Positions 1-7,939 of a stretch of 64,000 nucleotides of DNA are shown piece by piece. The DNA comes from Deltaproteobacteria bacterium UBA6106 (GTDB lineage Bacteria; Desulfobacterota; Syntrophorhabdia; Syntrophorhabdales; Syntrophorhabdaceae). A program made the translations under genes and the position numbers. The stretch is from NCBI GenBank assembly GCA_002428485.1, contig DIWM01000047.1, forward strand, positions 1-64,000. Reading direction: 5' to 3'. The first letter of the stretch is position 1; every line of letters begins with the position of its first letter. The notes below the pieces were generated by a model, which made no database searches, had not been told where the DNA came from, and worked only from the letters and a program-made list of their open reading frames with translations.

Positions 1-695
1 TGCAGGATGTGGCGCACGCAAGGGCGGGCGGCGAGGCAATGAAGAAAGGCCTCACAGCAAAAGGATGGAAGGTATCTGACACGAAGATATATCCTACAGG
101 TACAACGGACTATTCCGTCGGACTGAACGACTCCGCAAAGTTCGGCGCCCAGATACTTTTTATCTGGATGGATATGCCCGAGAGCGCGGTGCTCCTGAAG
201 CAATGGAGCGATATGAAACTGAAGTCGCTTCCCGTCGGGTTCGTATGCGCTGCCGAACAGCCTGGCTTCTGGAAGGCATCGGCAGGACGCGCCGAATATC
301 TCATTGCAAACCTTGTCAACGGCGGCAATGCACCGGCGAATATAACGCCGTGGACAATGAAATTTTCCGATGCCTATAAAAAGAAATGGGGTCTGGAGCC
401 TGAAGGCTACGGCACATCATCAAGCTATATGGCTGTTTACCAGTTGAAGGATGCCATCGAAAAGTCCGGGTCTACGGATACAGAGGCAGTAATCAAAGGC
501 CTCGAGAACGGCGATATCATGGGCGTATACGGCAGGATGCGCTTTGACAAGAAATCGCACCAGATCATTCCCTCGTTGGATCCGAAAGAGGGCGCCGTTA
601 CCGGCATTATTCAATGGCAGCAGGGAAACAGGGTGCAGGTATTTCCGCCTAAGGCCGCGGCGGGGAAAGTGCTGCTGCCGCCCTGGATGAAGTAA
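1..695 (+). CDS. Branched-chain amino acid-type ABC transporter substrate-binding protein (5' partial)
   Basis: C-terminal part of a periplasmic type I binding protein of the LivK/Peripla_BP_6 kind, which delivers a small substrate to the LivHMGF transporter encoded next. The frame is open to the left edge (codons before the GTG at 9 still read through), and the family usually has 380-400 residues, so about 40 percent is missing. Visible pieces are the lobe-2 stretch KFGAQILFIW, the GYGTSSSYMAVYQLKDA helix region and the terminal strand near IIQWQQGNRVQVFPP. It is followed after 18 bp by livH. Fatty or aromatic acids are possible substrates because an acyl-CoA ligase closes the operon; that is inference. 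Confidence 0.88.
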   Translation, partial: QDVAHARAGGEAMKKGLTAKGWKVSDTKIYPTGTTDYSVGLNDSAKFGAQILFIWMDMPESAVLLKQWSDMKLKSLPVGFVCAAEQPGFWKASAGRAEYLIANLVNGGNAPANITPWTMKFSDAYKKKWGLEPEGYGTSSSYMAVYQLKDAIEKSGSTDTEAVIKGLENGDIMGVYGRMRFDKKSHQIIPSLDPKEGAVTGIIQWQQGNRVQVFPPKAAAGKVLLPPWMK

Positions 696-713
696 TAAGG
701 AAAAGGATAAGGT

Positions 714-1583
714 ATGCAGCTTATCATATATGGCATCATCAACAGTATTACCCTTTCTCTCATGTCGCTGGGGTTTACCCTGGTATACAGCATCAGCAGG
801 GTGCCGAATTTTGCCCACGGCGCCCTCTATATCTTGTCAGGATATCTCGTATGGTTATTTATCAACAAGTTTGCCGGTTTTCCTTATCCCCTTGCGATTA
901 TCGTTGCCATCAGTCTCACAGCAATCGTCGGGGCTTTGATCTACCGGTTCATACTGATCCGCATCAGGGGGATGGAGATATCGGAGATCATCGCAACCTA
1001 TGCAATAGGGCTTGCTATCCTGGAAGGGTTGAGATGGGGAGGGCTGAGGGGCGGAACCTTCACCCTCCCGACTTTTGCAGCGGGCTCGGTCAATCTGTTT
1101 GATGTAAGCGTAGACTACCAGCGCCTTATCATTGTGGGCGTCGGGATACTCACGTTCATCCTCCTCTACGCCTTCACGCGATATACGAAGATCGGGCTTG
1201 CCTTGCGCGGCATTGCACAGGACGAAAGGGCGGCGATGATGCTGGGGATCAATTCCGATATGACCGCTATTGTATCCCTTGCGATCGGATCGGCGCTTTC
1301 CGGTTTTGCCGCAGTACTGCTCCTGCCTCTCGGCAATATCGTTGTAGAGACAGGATACAATGTGTTGATCTTTGCCATTGCAGTCTGCGTTATCGGGGGG
1401 CTGGGAAGCTGGGGGGGTACTATCGTTGCTTCTTTTGTGATCGGCTTTGCACAGCTCCTCACAGAGGCATTCATATCTACGCATTATCAGATGGTCGTAG
1501 CTCTCCTTGCGATCATTGTAACGTTGCTGGTCAAGCCGTCAGGGATATTCGGCAAGCAGAAAGAACTTGAGGAACGGGTGTAG
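714..1583 (+). CDS. livH: ABC transporter permease LivH
   Basis: Inner-membrane permease of a branched-chain amino acid-type ABC transporter, 289 residues, normal length. It is hydrophobic throughout, with about eight predicted membrane segments. The N-terminal stretch LMSLGFTLVYSISRVPNFAHG matches the LivH pattern, and GLALRGIAQDERAAMMLGI is the cytoplasmic coupling (EAA-like) loop that contacts the ATPases. The C-terminus FAIAVCVIGGLGSWGGTI is also typical. The ATG at 714 has a purine-rich AAGGATAAGG just upstream. It lies between the binding protein and livM with only 3 bp to livM, so it is clearly in the same operon. Confidence 0.93.
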   Translation: MQLIIYGIINSITLSLMSLGFTLVYSISRVPNFAHGALYILSGYLVWLFINKFAGFPYPLAIIVAISLTAIVGALIYRFILIRIRGMEISEIIATYAIGLAILEGLRWGGLRGGTFTLPTFAAGSVNLFDVSVDYQRLIIVGVGILTFILLYAFTRYTKIGLALRGIAQDERAAMMLGINSDMTAIVSLAIGSALSGFAAVLLLPLGNIVVETGYNVLIFAIAVCVIGGLGSWGGTIVASFVIGFAQLLTEAFISTHYQMVVALLAIIVTLLVKPSGIFGKQKELEERV

Positions 1584-1586
1584 CCT

Positions 1587-2597
1587 ATGGAAATGATGCG
1601 AAAAGAAAGGATCGACAGAGGGCTCAAGGTCCGCACAGAGGGTCTCTATGCGATCTCCTCCTACCGTGAAATCCTGTATCTCATGGGCCCCAGGCTTCTT
1701 CTTATCATAGGCATAATAGCGCTCCCCTTTATCTTTGAGCTTGCGCCTTACTGGAAGAGGGTCATCAATATCATGTTTGTCTATGCGCTCCTCGCCCTTT
1801 CTTTTGATTTTCTTGCAAATTACGTGGGGCTTGTCTGTCTCGGGGGTGCCTTTTTAACCGGCGTGGGCGGGTATTTTACGGCGATCTATAACGTGTACCT
1901 GGGATTTCCCATCTACCTCGCTATTCCATGCGCCACCATAAGCGGTGCCGCATTCTGTACGTTGTGTCTTTTGCCGTGCCTTCCGCTAAGGGGTGTTTAT
2001 TTTGCTATTGTTACCCTCATGTATCCCCTCCTTTTTACGCGGATCATCGAGGCGCTCAACATCCTTGGCGGTACAAACGGGATCACGGGGTTGGATGGTT
2101 TTCCAAACCAGTATGTGGAGCATTATATAATTATTTTTTTAGTCATTGGTTTTCTTTTCGGCATGAGGCGATTCGTCAATCAGGATATTGGCCTTGTGCT
2201 GCGGGGCGTGAAGGACAACGACCAGTCGGTGAGGGCCTCGGGGATCGATGTTACGCGCATGAAGGTCCTCGCAGTCTTTGTGGCGTCGCTGATCGGCTGC
2301 TTTGGCGGGGCCTATATGGCGCACCTCTATATGTGGACGGGCATTTCCCTCTTTGCCCTTGATTTTTCCATTATACCCATCGCCTCTGTCGTCATCGGCG
2401 GAGGCGGGACGCTCGTAGGCGCAGTGATAGGAAGCTTTATCCTTGTGCCTCTGTCTGAGATCCTGCGGGCCTTCGGGACGTTCCGTATCGTTATTTATTG
2501 TGCTATCCTCACAGGATTCATCGTCTTCAAGAGCGAGGGGTTGATGATATATATGCAGAGAAAGTATCACCAGTTTGAACGGTGGGTGAAGGTATGA
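1587..2597 (+). CDS. livM: ABC transporter permease LivM
   Basis: Second permease subunit, 336 residues. It has a charged N-terminal extension of about 30 residues before the first membrane segment. Typical LivM features are ALLALSFDFLANYVGLVCLGGAFLTGVGGY near residues 70-100, the coupling loop GLVLRGVKDNDQSVRASGID near 205-224, and the SVVIGGGGTLVGAVIG repeat near the C-terminus. Nearby in-frame Met codons leave the exact start slightly uncertain. The stop overlaps the livG start as ATGA, indicating translational coupling. It should pair with LivH to form the translocation pore. Confidence 0.93.
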   Translation: MEMMRKERIDRGLKVRTEGLYAISSYREILYLMGPRLLLIIGIIALPFIFELAPYWKRVINIMFVYALLALSFDFLANYVGLVCLGGAFLTGVGGYFTAIYNVYLGFPIYLAIPCATISGAAFCTLCLLPCLPLRGVYFAIVTLMYPLLFTRIIEALNILGGTNGITGLDGFPNQYVEHYIIIFLVIGFLFGMRRFVNQDIGLVLRGVKDNDQSVRASGIDVTRMKVLAVFVASLIGCFGGAYMAHLYMWTGISLFALDFSIIPIASVVIGGGGTLVGAVIGSFILVPLSEILRAFGTFRIVIYCAILTGFIVFKSEGLMIYMQRKYHQFERWVKV

Positions 2598-3361
2598 GCG
2601 AAGAACCGATACTTTCAGTAAAAGGTATTTCAAAATCATTCGGCGGCCTGAAGGCGCTTATGGACGTCAGCTTTGATGTTCAGAGAGGCGAGGTATTCGG
2701 CATCATAGGGCCGAACGGCTCAGGCAAGACCACCATTATAAACTGCATCACCGGGTTTATAAGTACGCTTGCCGGTCATGTATATTTTAAAGGGAAAGAG
2801 ATAACAGGCTGGAAGCCGCACAAGATCGCCGACGCGGGTATCGCAAGGACATTCCAGATCATGAGGCCCTATTATTCGCTGCCGGCGTATAAGAATCTCA
2901 TCATCCCGCTTTGGTCGCCAAGGGCGAGAAAGACGGGCGGATGGCGCGGCGGAGGAAAGCATGGCGACAGGGATACCGTGGCAGTGGATATCCTCGAGGA
3001 GATCGGGTTCGAAAGGGATTCGCGCGTTCCTTACAAACTCTCTTCGACCTTGCCGACGGGTTACCAGAAGCGGCTTGAGCTGGCACGGTGCATGGCGCTG
3101 CGGCCTGAGATCATCTTCTGCGACGAGGTCTTTTCGGGCCTGAGCATGAGCGAGATCGCCGGCATGCTTCCTCTCATCGAGAAGATGAGGGACGAAGGCA
3201 TCACGCTTATCATGGTCGAACACAGGCTGCGGGAACTTTTCAGGGTTGCAACGAGGGTCATGGCGCTTAATTTTGGCGAAAAGATCACCGAAGGCGAACC
3301 TTCTTTTGTTATTGAGGACAAGAGGGTGAGGGAAGCCTATCTTGGAGCTGAAGAGGTATAG
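2594..3361 (+). CDS. livG: ABC transporter ATP-binding protein LivG
   Basis: Nucleotide-binding subunit of the Liv-type transporter, 255 residues. The Walker A is GPNGSGKT near residue 37. ATG 2594 is chosen because it overlaps the livM stop as ATGA; the GTG at 2582 would lie inside livM. Odd points: the family signature, usually close to LSYGQQ or LAYGQQ, reads LPTGYQKRLELAR, and the Walker B region reads IIFCDEVFSGL where LLLDEPAAGL is usual. The catalytic Asp-Glu is kept but the following Pro is lost. The protein is still full length with an H-loop-like MVEHRL, so it is probably functional but diverged. Confidence 0.88.
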   Translation: MSEEPILSVKGISKSFGGLKALMDVSFDVQRGEVFGIIGPNGSGKTTIINCITGFISTLAGHVYFKGKEITGWKPHKIADAGIARTFQIMRPYYSLPAYKNLIIPLWSPRARKTGGWRGGGKHGDRDTVAVDILEEIGFERDSRVPYKLSSTLPTGYQKRLELARCMALRPEIIFCDEVFSGLSMSEIAGMLPLIEKMRDEGITLIMVEHRLRELFRVATRVMALNFGEKITEGEPSFVIEDKRVREAYLGAEEV

Positions 3362-3366
3362 ACACG

Positions 3367-4113
3367 ATGTTTGAAGCCTTTGAACTTATGGTCTTTTATG
3401 AAAACATGATTGCCCTTAACAATGTGAGCATAACCTGCGATGAAGGAAAGATCGTTGGTATCTTCGGCTCAAACAGCGCAGGGAAGAGCACGCTCATGTA
3501 TGCCCTCTCCGGCATTGTCCTGGACATCAAGAAAAAGGAAGAGATGCGCGGCGGGGAGAGGATATCTGTGTTCGGAAGGATATTCTTTAACGGCAATGAT
3601 GTAACAACCGTCGAGCCGCACCAGCGTGCGCGGATGGGCATCATTCTCTGCCCTGAGCGAAGGAGGATATTCGCTGAGAGCTCGGTCATGGAGAACCTGA
3701 AGATAGGCGCATATCTTGCTACCGGCAAGGAGACAAAGGAGAATATAGACTACGTGCTGGATCTTTTCCCACGATTGAAAGACCACCTGAAGAGACAAGG
3801 CGGTTTCCTGAGCGGTGGTGAGCAGCAGATGCTCGCAATCGGGCGCGCGCTCATGGCGAACCCGAAGGTCCTTCTCCTCGATGAGCCGCTCCTGGGTTTA
3901 AGCCCTGCATATCAGGACATCGTCATCAATGGAACGAAGGCGATAAGGGATACAAAGGGCATTTCTATCATCGTTACAGAGCAGTACGCACGGCCCGTTA
4001 TGCCCATCATAGATTTTGCTTACATCCTTGAAAACGGTTCGAGTGTTCTTTCCGGCACGCGGGAAGAGTTGATGGACAACCCGGACGTGAAAGCTGCATA
4101 TTTTGGCGTATAA
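3367..4113 (+). CDS. livF: ABC transporter ATP-binding protein LivF
   Basis: Second ATPase subunit, 248 residues. The Walker A is GSNSAGKST near residue 36, the signature LSGGEQQMLAIGRAL is canonical, and the Walker B is VLLLDEPLLGLSP. There is a 5 bp gap after livG, with GAAGAGG upstream as ribosome-binding site. In contrast to its partner LivG, all nucleotide-binding motifs are standard, so the heterodimer may have one consensus and one diverged composite site. An 11 bp gap separates it from the acyl-CoA ligase downstream. Confidence 0.93.
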   Translation: MFEAFELMVFYENMIALNNVSITCDEGKIVGIFGSNSAGKSTLMYALSGIVLDIKKKEEMRGGERISVFGRIFFNGNDVTTVEPHQRARMGIILCPERRRIFAESSVMENLKIGAYLATGKETKENIDYVLDLFPRLKDHLKRQGGFLSGGEQQMLAIGRALMANPKVLLLDEPLLGLSPAYQDIVINGTKAIRDTKGISIIVTEQYARPVMPIIDFAYILENGSSVLSGTREELMDNPDVKAAYFGV

Positions 4114-4124
4114 GGGGCATATAT

Positions 4125-5783
4125 ATGGGATCCTTTGAACATGAGTATACCTTCTCCCGTTTCTACGAGATGTGTAAAAAGTATTCGGACAAAACCGCTC
4201 TTGTTTATCTCGGGGAACGGTTCACATACGGATATCTTGAGACGCTCGTCGATAAATTTGCAGCGGGCCTTTTAAATCTCGGCATAAAAAAGCAGGACAG
4301 GGTAATGCTCTATATCTCGAACAGCCCCCAGTGGATCATCGCAAATTTTGCGATAAACAGGATCGGGGCGGTCATCGTGCCGGTCTCACCGATCTACACA
4401 GCCTTTGAGATCGAATATATGATAAAGGACGCCGGCATCGATACGGTCATATGCCTTGACACAAATTATGTATACGTGAAAGAGGTAATGGAGAGAACCA
4501 ATCTGACAAGGGTCATCGTCACGAACATCATAGATTTTGTCGCTCCATGGAAGCGTTTAGTTGCCCATATGTTTGATAAGGTCCCAATAGGGAACGTTGA
4601 AGCGAACAGCAAGGTCCATTTCTTTATGGATGTTTTGAAGTCGGGCCTGACGAAGCCGCCTGTTGTTGAGATCGATCCCGCGAAGGACCTTTCCTATATT
4701 ATGTACACTGGCGGTACGACAGGTTTCCCGAAGGGTGTACCGGGCAATCATATAGGTGAGGTATCTTATATCCGGGACATTATGGATGATGTGATCGGTG
4801 AGTTCATTCATGAAGGCAAAGATGTGGTGCTCATGATAAACCCTCTTTTCCATATTATGGCAAAGGGCTTTATGATCGCCTTCGGCTTCAATTACGGGAA
4901 TACGGTGGTGCTCATGCCGATCCCTGAGGTAGACCCCGTGCTCTCGGCTGTCGAACGATACCGGGCGCGATGGATGCTCGGTGTCCCGGCCCTGTACCGG
5001 ATGATACTGGAGAATGACCGGCTCGATCAGTATGATCTCAGCTCGCTGCGCTATTGTTACTGCGGGGGCGATGTCCTGCCTGTAGAGGTCTTCAAGACCT
5101 GGAAAGAAAAATACGGGGTGCCTTTGTATCAGGTCTACGGCTCAACAGAGATAGGCCATGTTACCTACAGCCCGCTGTCCAAGGAGCCTTCCGCGACGAC
5201 GATCGGGAAACCGCTCAAGACAAGAAAATCGATCGTTGTGGACAGGGAGACCCTGGAAAAACTCCCGCCCGGAGAACTCGGTGAACTGTGTGTCACCTCT
5301 CCATATCCGATCAAGGAATACCTGAACAAGCCTGAAGAGACGAGCTATTCTTACGTCCAGATCTACGGAGAGACCTATTACAGGATGGGCGACTTCGTGA
5401 AGATGAACGAGGAAGGCGAGCTCGAATTCGTTGAGAGGACCGCGGACATCATCAAATACAAGGCGTACAGGGTCTCCGCGTCGGAGGTCGAGGCGGCCCT
5501 TCAGGACCACCCTACGGTCATCGGCGCCTGCGTTGTCGGTATCCCTGACCCCAAGGTTGGAGAGAGGATCAAGGCCATCGTTGTCCTGAAGGAGGACGCC
5601 AAGGGCATCGGCAGCGCCGAACTTATCAGGTGGTGCCGCGACAGGCTTGCCCCATACAAAATCCCAGGTTATATAGAGTTCAGGGACATGCTTCCCAAAT
5701 CAAAAGTGGGCAAGCTGTTAAGGCGTGAGATCAGGGACGAAGAGAAGAGAAAACAGGAAAAAGAGAAGAAGAGAGCATCATAA
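4125..5783 (+). CDS. AMP-forming acyl-CoA synthetase (fatty or aromatic acid-CoA ligase)
   Basis: ATP-dependent acyl-CoA ligase of the ANL superfamily, 552 residues. It activates a carboxylic acid through an acyl-adenylate and transfers it to CoA in the cytoplasm. The P-loop-like motif YIMYTGGTTGFPKG lies near residue 190, YGSTEIGH near 340, the hinge-region YRMGDF near 422, and the C-terminal catalytic Lys region PKSKVGKLLRREIRDE near 522. The tail is very Lys/Glu-rich. It is the last gene of the Liv operon, so it likely activates whatever that transporter imports. A strong hairpin follows directly. Substrate cannot be told from sequence. Confidence 0.88.
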   Translation: MGSFEHEYTFSRFYEMCKKYSDKTALVYLGERFTYGYLETLVDKFAAGLLNLGIKKQDRVMLYISNSPQWIIANFAINRIGAVIVPVSPIYTAFEIEYMIKDAGIDTVICLDTNYVYVKEVMERTNLTRVIVTNIIDFVAPWKRLVAHMFDKVPIGNVEANSKVHFFMDVLKSGLTKPPVVEIDPAKDLSYIMYTGGTTGFPKGVPGNHIGEVSYIRDIMDDVIGEFIHEGKDVVLMINPLFHIMAKGFMIAFGFNYGNTVVLMPIPEVDPVLSAVERYRARWMLGVPALYRMILENDRLDQYDLSSLRYCYCGGDVLPVEVFKTWKEKYGVPLYQVYGSTEIGHVTYSPLSKEPSATTIGKPLKTRKSIVVDRETLEKLPPGELGELCVTSPYPIKEYLNKPEETSYSYVQIYGETYYRMGDFVKMNEEGELEFVERTADIIKYKAYRVSASEVEAALQDHPTVIGACVVGIPDPKVGERIKAIVVLKEDAKGIGSAELIRWCRDRLAPYKIPGYIEFRDMLPKSKVGKLLRREIRDEEKRKQEKEKKRAS

Positions 5784-5786
5784 ACA

Positions 5787-5822
5787 GTTACCGGGACACC
5801 CGCTCGCGGATGTCCCGGTAAC
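5787..5822 (+). terminator. Hairpin terminator after the Liv/acyl-CoA ligase operon
   Basis: Perfect 12-bp inverted repeat GTTACCGGGACA / TGTCCCGGTAAC with a 12-nt loop, starting 3 bp after the ligase stop codon. There is no run of T after it, so it may be a weak intrinsic terminator or an RNA-stabilising 3' stem. Confidence 0.6.
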
Positions 5823-5857
5823 CCTCCCCCAATATCAGCTATTGGTTCTTTGCATTA

Positions 5858-5889
5858 CTTGCCGGCTTGCAGGCATGCAGGCCGGCAAG
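5858..5889. repeat. Short inverted repeat in spacer
   Basis: Nine-bp arms CTTGCCGGC and GCCGGCAAG around a 14-nt centre that contains repeated TGCAGGCATGCAG. A second stem loop in the same spacer as the terminator, of unknown function. Confidence 0.45.
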
Positions 5890-5940
5890 CCCTATTGCAT
5901 TTGCCGTCAGTCAATATCGTGAAAGGTTAAGAAAGATCTC

Positions 5941-6147
5941 GTAAGTCGTAAGGCGTCAGGCGTAAGGGGAAACTGCAGCAAAGAGCCAAGGGTTTTAACT
6001 GCCCCTTACTCACTGCTGATGATTGCTACACTCTGCGGACTAGCAATGACAGAACGTCACGTTTTACCTTTCACGGGATTTACCGCCTAACGACTTACGC
6101 CTTACGGGGTTTCTCGACTCACGCCTAACGACTTACGCCTTACGGGT
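5941..6147. repeat. Word-like repeat cluster, TTACG/CGTAA family
   Basis: Spacer between the ligase and the CBS-protein gene (5784-6166, no gene seen). A forward array of units resembling CGTAAGTCGTAAGGCGTCAG (5941-5970) is followed about 110 bp later by two reverse-complement arrays (about 6083-6108 and 6118-6147, units like CGCCTAACGACTTACGCC). The arms can pair into a long imperfect hairpin between the convergent genes. The same words recur in other spacers of this window. Confidence 0.6.
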
Positions 6148-6166
6148 TTATCGTTGTTCGCTTATC

Positions 6167-6589
6167 TCACGTATCGAGGAGGGAAGGCGACGCCCAGTTC
6201 TCTCCTCCCGGAATGAGGGTTTTTGCCAGGTCCTTGATGGAGAGTATCCCAACCAGCTTTTCGCCATCATGAACGAGAAGATGCCTGATGTCTTTTGCGA
6301 CCATGAGTTTGACACATTGTTCGGCGGTGTCGTCGGGTCTGACCGAATGGAATTTTGAAGTCATGGCATCCTTCACGGCGGTTTCACTTGATTTTTTGCC
6401 CAGGAGAACCACCTTCCTTGCGTAATCCCTTTCCGAAAGGATCCCTACCGGCCGGCCGCCGTCAATGACAACGAGGACGCCTATATCCTTTGCGCTCATG
6501 AGCTTCAGCGCTTCCAGCATCGTGGCATAGGGTGATATCGACCAGATGTCATGTCCTTTCGAGTGAAGTATTTCTTTGACGGTTTGCAT
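6167..6589 (-). CDS. Tandem CBS-domain protein
   Basis: Stand-alone pair of CBS domains, 140 residues; such proteins bind adenine nucleotides and act as energy or ligand sensors. The two repeats are visible as the GVLVVIDGGRPVGILSERDYAR region and, about 60 residues later, HLLVHDGEKLVGILSIKDLAK. The ATG at 6589 is preferred over the in-frame ATG at 6604 because GGAGG lies 6 nt before 6589 and would otherwise fall inside the coding region. It is monocistronic, with repeat-filled spacers on both sides. No partner domain is fused, so the regulated target is unknown. Confidence 0.88.
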   Translation of the reverse strand: MQTVKEILHSKGHDIWSISPYATMLEALKLMSAKDIGVLVVIDGGRPVGILSERDYARKVVLLGKKSSETAVKDAMTSKFHSVRPDDTAEQCVKLMVAKDIRHLLVHDGEKLVGILSIKDLAKTLIPGGENWASPSLLDT

Positions 6590-6690
6590 AGCATACCTCC
6601 GCATTCAAATTTTTCTTTGTTCTGTGCGACCTTATATTCTTATATACCCTATAATTTTTTTCTGCAACTAAAAGAAGATAATCAAAGGCG

Positions 6691-6775
6691 GCTCATAGTT
6701 CATAGCTCATAGCTCACGGCAGAAGCAAGAACCCGGTTCGTTTTTGCCATCAGCTATGAGCTATCAGCCATGAGC
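6691..6775. repeat. Word-like hairpin repeat, GCTCATAG family
   Basis: Left arm 6691-6721 is an array of GCTCATAG-like words; right arm 6746-6775 is its reverse complement (CAGCTATGAG, CTATCAGC, CATGAGC). About 25 nt separate the arms. It lies immediately beyond the 3' end of the Nudix gene on the minus strand. Confidence 0.65.
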
Positions 6776-6781
6776 GGGTTT

Positions 6782-7726
6782 TTACTCTTCACGGTTTTTA
6801 CAGTACGGCACGCTGAGACCTTTCCTGTAAAGGATGCGGGTGGAAGTGTCCACCGGCGATGAAGGCCTTCCATGGTCGATGTTTCCCGGTATGTTGCCTT
6901 TTTTATACTGTTCAAAATCGGGATCCCATGGAAAAACGACGAACTGCCGGCCAGGCAGATCGACGTAGACGGGCTGAACAGCCCTTGCTGTTTCTCTGCC
7001 TTTTAATGAATGGAGAACATCGCCGATAGTTGCGAAACGGGCAAGGTTTTCGAGGGATGCAATGGTAGGCGGCATGAGGATCATGGCGCCCCTGAGGTTT
7101 TCTTCCAGCGCGTTGCGTGGTGAGATCCACCGTCCCTCCGTTGCCTCTTTCCCATCAGCCCGCGCTTTCTGTGATTCAGGCATGGCAGCTATAAAAAAAT
7201 GCGTATAAAACCTGAGAGGCTGTCCCTCAGGTGTGATCCAGTGAGCAAAGTGGACAAACTGATCAATGGTATAGATAAGATCCTCCTTCTCTGCAAGGTG
7301 GGCAAGGGTGATTTTGCCCTTCAGGAGCAGCGACCTGTAGTTGTCGAAACGTTGTTGAACGGGTGTATCTTCAATAGCAACAGGCTCACCGGTTCTGCGT
7401 ACGGCAAAAAGCACCCCGGCTTCTTCAAAAAGTTCCCTGACGCCCGTTACCCGGAAGGCAAGGGCATCCTCTTTTGAAAGAGTTCCCCCGTGCGCCTCCT
7501 GTACCTTTGCAGGCGATATGCCCCTGCAGCGGGCAAGGGTTTTGTGGTCATTGTCCTGTTTATCCATGATGCCGCCCGGAAAAACGTAGGTGCCTGCCAT
7601 GAACTTTTGCTGTTCTGAACGCTTCAGGAGGAAGACCTCCAGCCCTTGAGGTTTTTCTTCTTTCAACAATATGACAGCCGCCGATCTCTTCGGGCGCTTA
7701 GTGTTCTTTGCGTTTATCGGGTTCAT
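6782..7726 (-). CDS. Nudix hydrolase (NUDT19/CoA-pyrophosphatase-like)
   Basis: Nudix-fold hydrolase, 314 residues, about twice the length of the minimal domain and close to the eukaryotic NUDT19-like group that cleaves CoA and acyl-CoA species. The Nudix box is split by an insertion: FPGG occurs near residue 50 and the REXXEEXG part appears as RELFEEAG near 97-104. The intervening segment has a Cys- and His-containing loop. Substrate assignment to CoA derivatives is inferred from family length and split box. No strong ribosome-binding site precedes the ATG at 7726. It is flanked by repeat clusters. Confidence 0.8.
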   Translation of the reverse strand: MNPINAKNTKRPKRSAAVILLKEEKPQGLEVFLLKRSEQQKFMAGTYVFPGGIMDKQDNDHKTLARCRGISPAKVQEAHGGTLSKEDALAFRVTGVRELFEEAGVLFAVRRTGEPVAIEDTPVQQRFDNYRSLLLKGKITLAHLAEKEDLIYTIDQFVHFAHWITPEGQPLRFYTHFFIAAMPESQKARADGKEATEGRWISPRNALEENLRGAMILMPPTIASLENLARFATIGDVLHSLKGRETARAVQPVYVDLPGRQFVVFPWDPDFEQYKKGNIPGNIDHGRPSSPVDTSTRILYRKGLSVPYCKNREE

Positions 7727-7750
7727 CGCGTTTTCAATATCAGAATCCGA

Positions 7751-7935
7751 GTTTCCTCTCCCCTTGCGGGAGAGGGTCAGGGTGAGGGGGCATAATCATG
7801 CCGTTTCTATCCTCTGATACCCCGCAGCTTGCTGCGGGGTAGTTCATTTTAGAACATTATAACATTTAAATTTGTTCAGTGCTTAGATATTCGGATTTAG
7901 GATTTGCCATGAGCTATCGGCCATGAGTCGTGAGC
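7751..7935. repeat. Composite repeat (CCTCTCCC hairpin, CCCCGCAGC hairpin, then further words)
   Basis: Order seen: hairpin CCTCTCCC / GGGAGAGG (7755-7775) with a GTCAGGGTGAGGGGG tail, a linker with ATCATGCCGTTTCTATC, then hairpin CCCCGCAGC / GCTGCGGGG (7820-7839). After it come an ATTCGGATTTAGGATTT word (about 7888-7905) and CATGAGC words (7908-7935). The first roughly 95 bp recur in the same order near 61354-61445. The spacer holds no gene. Confidence 0.65.
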
Positions 7936-7939
7936 CGCT

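Noticed and set aside
855..1484. 209-codon frame antisense to livH
   Set aside because: Highly charged shadow of a hydrophobic permease gene.
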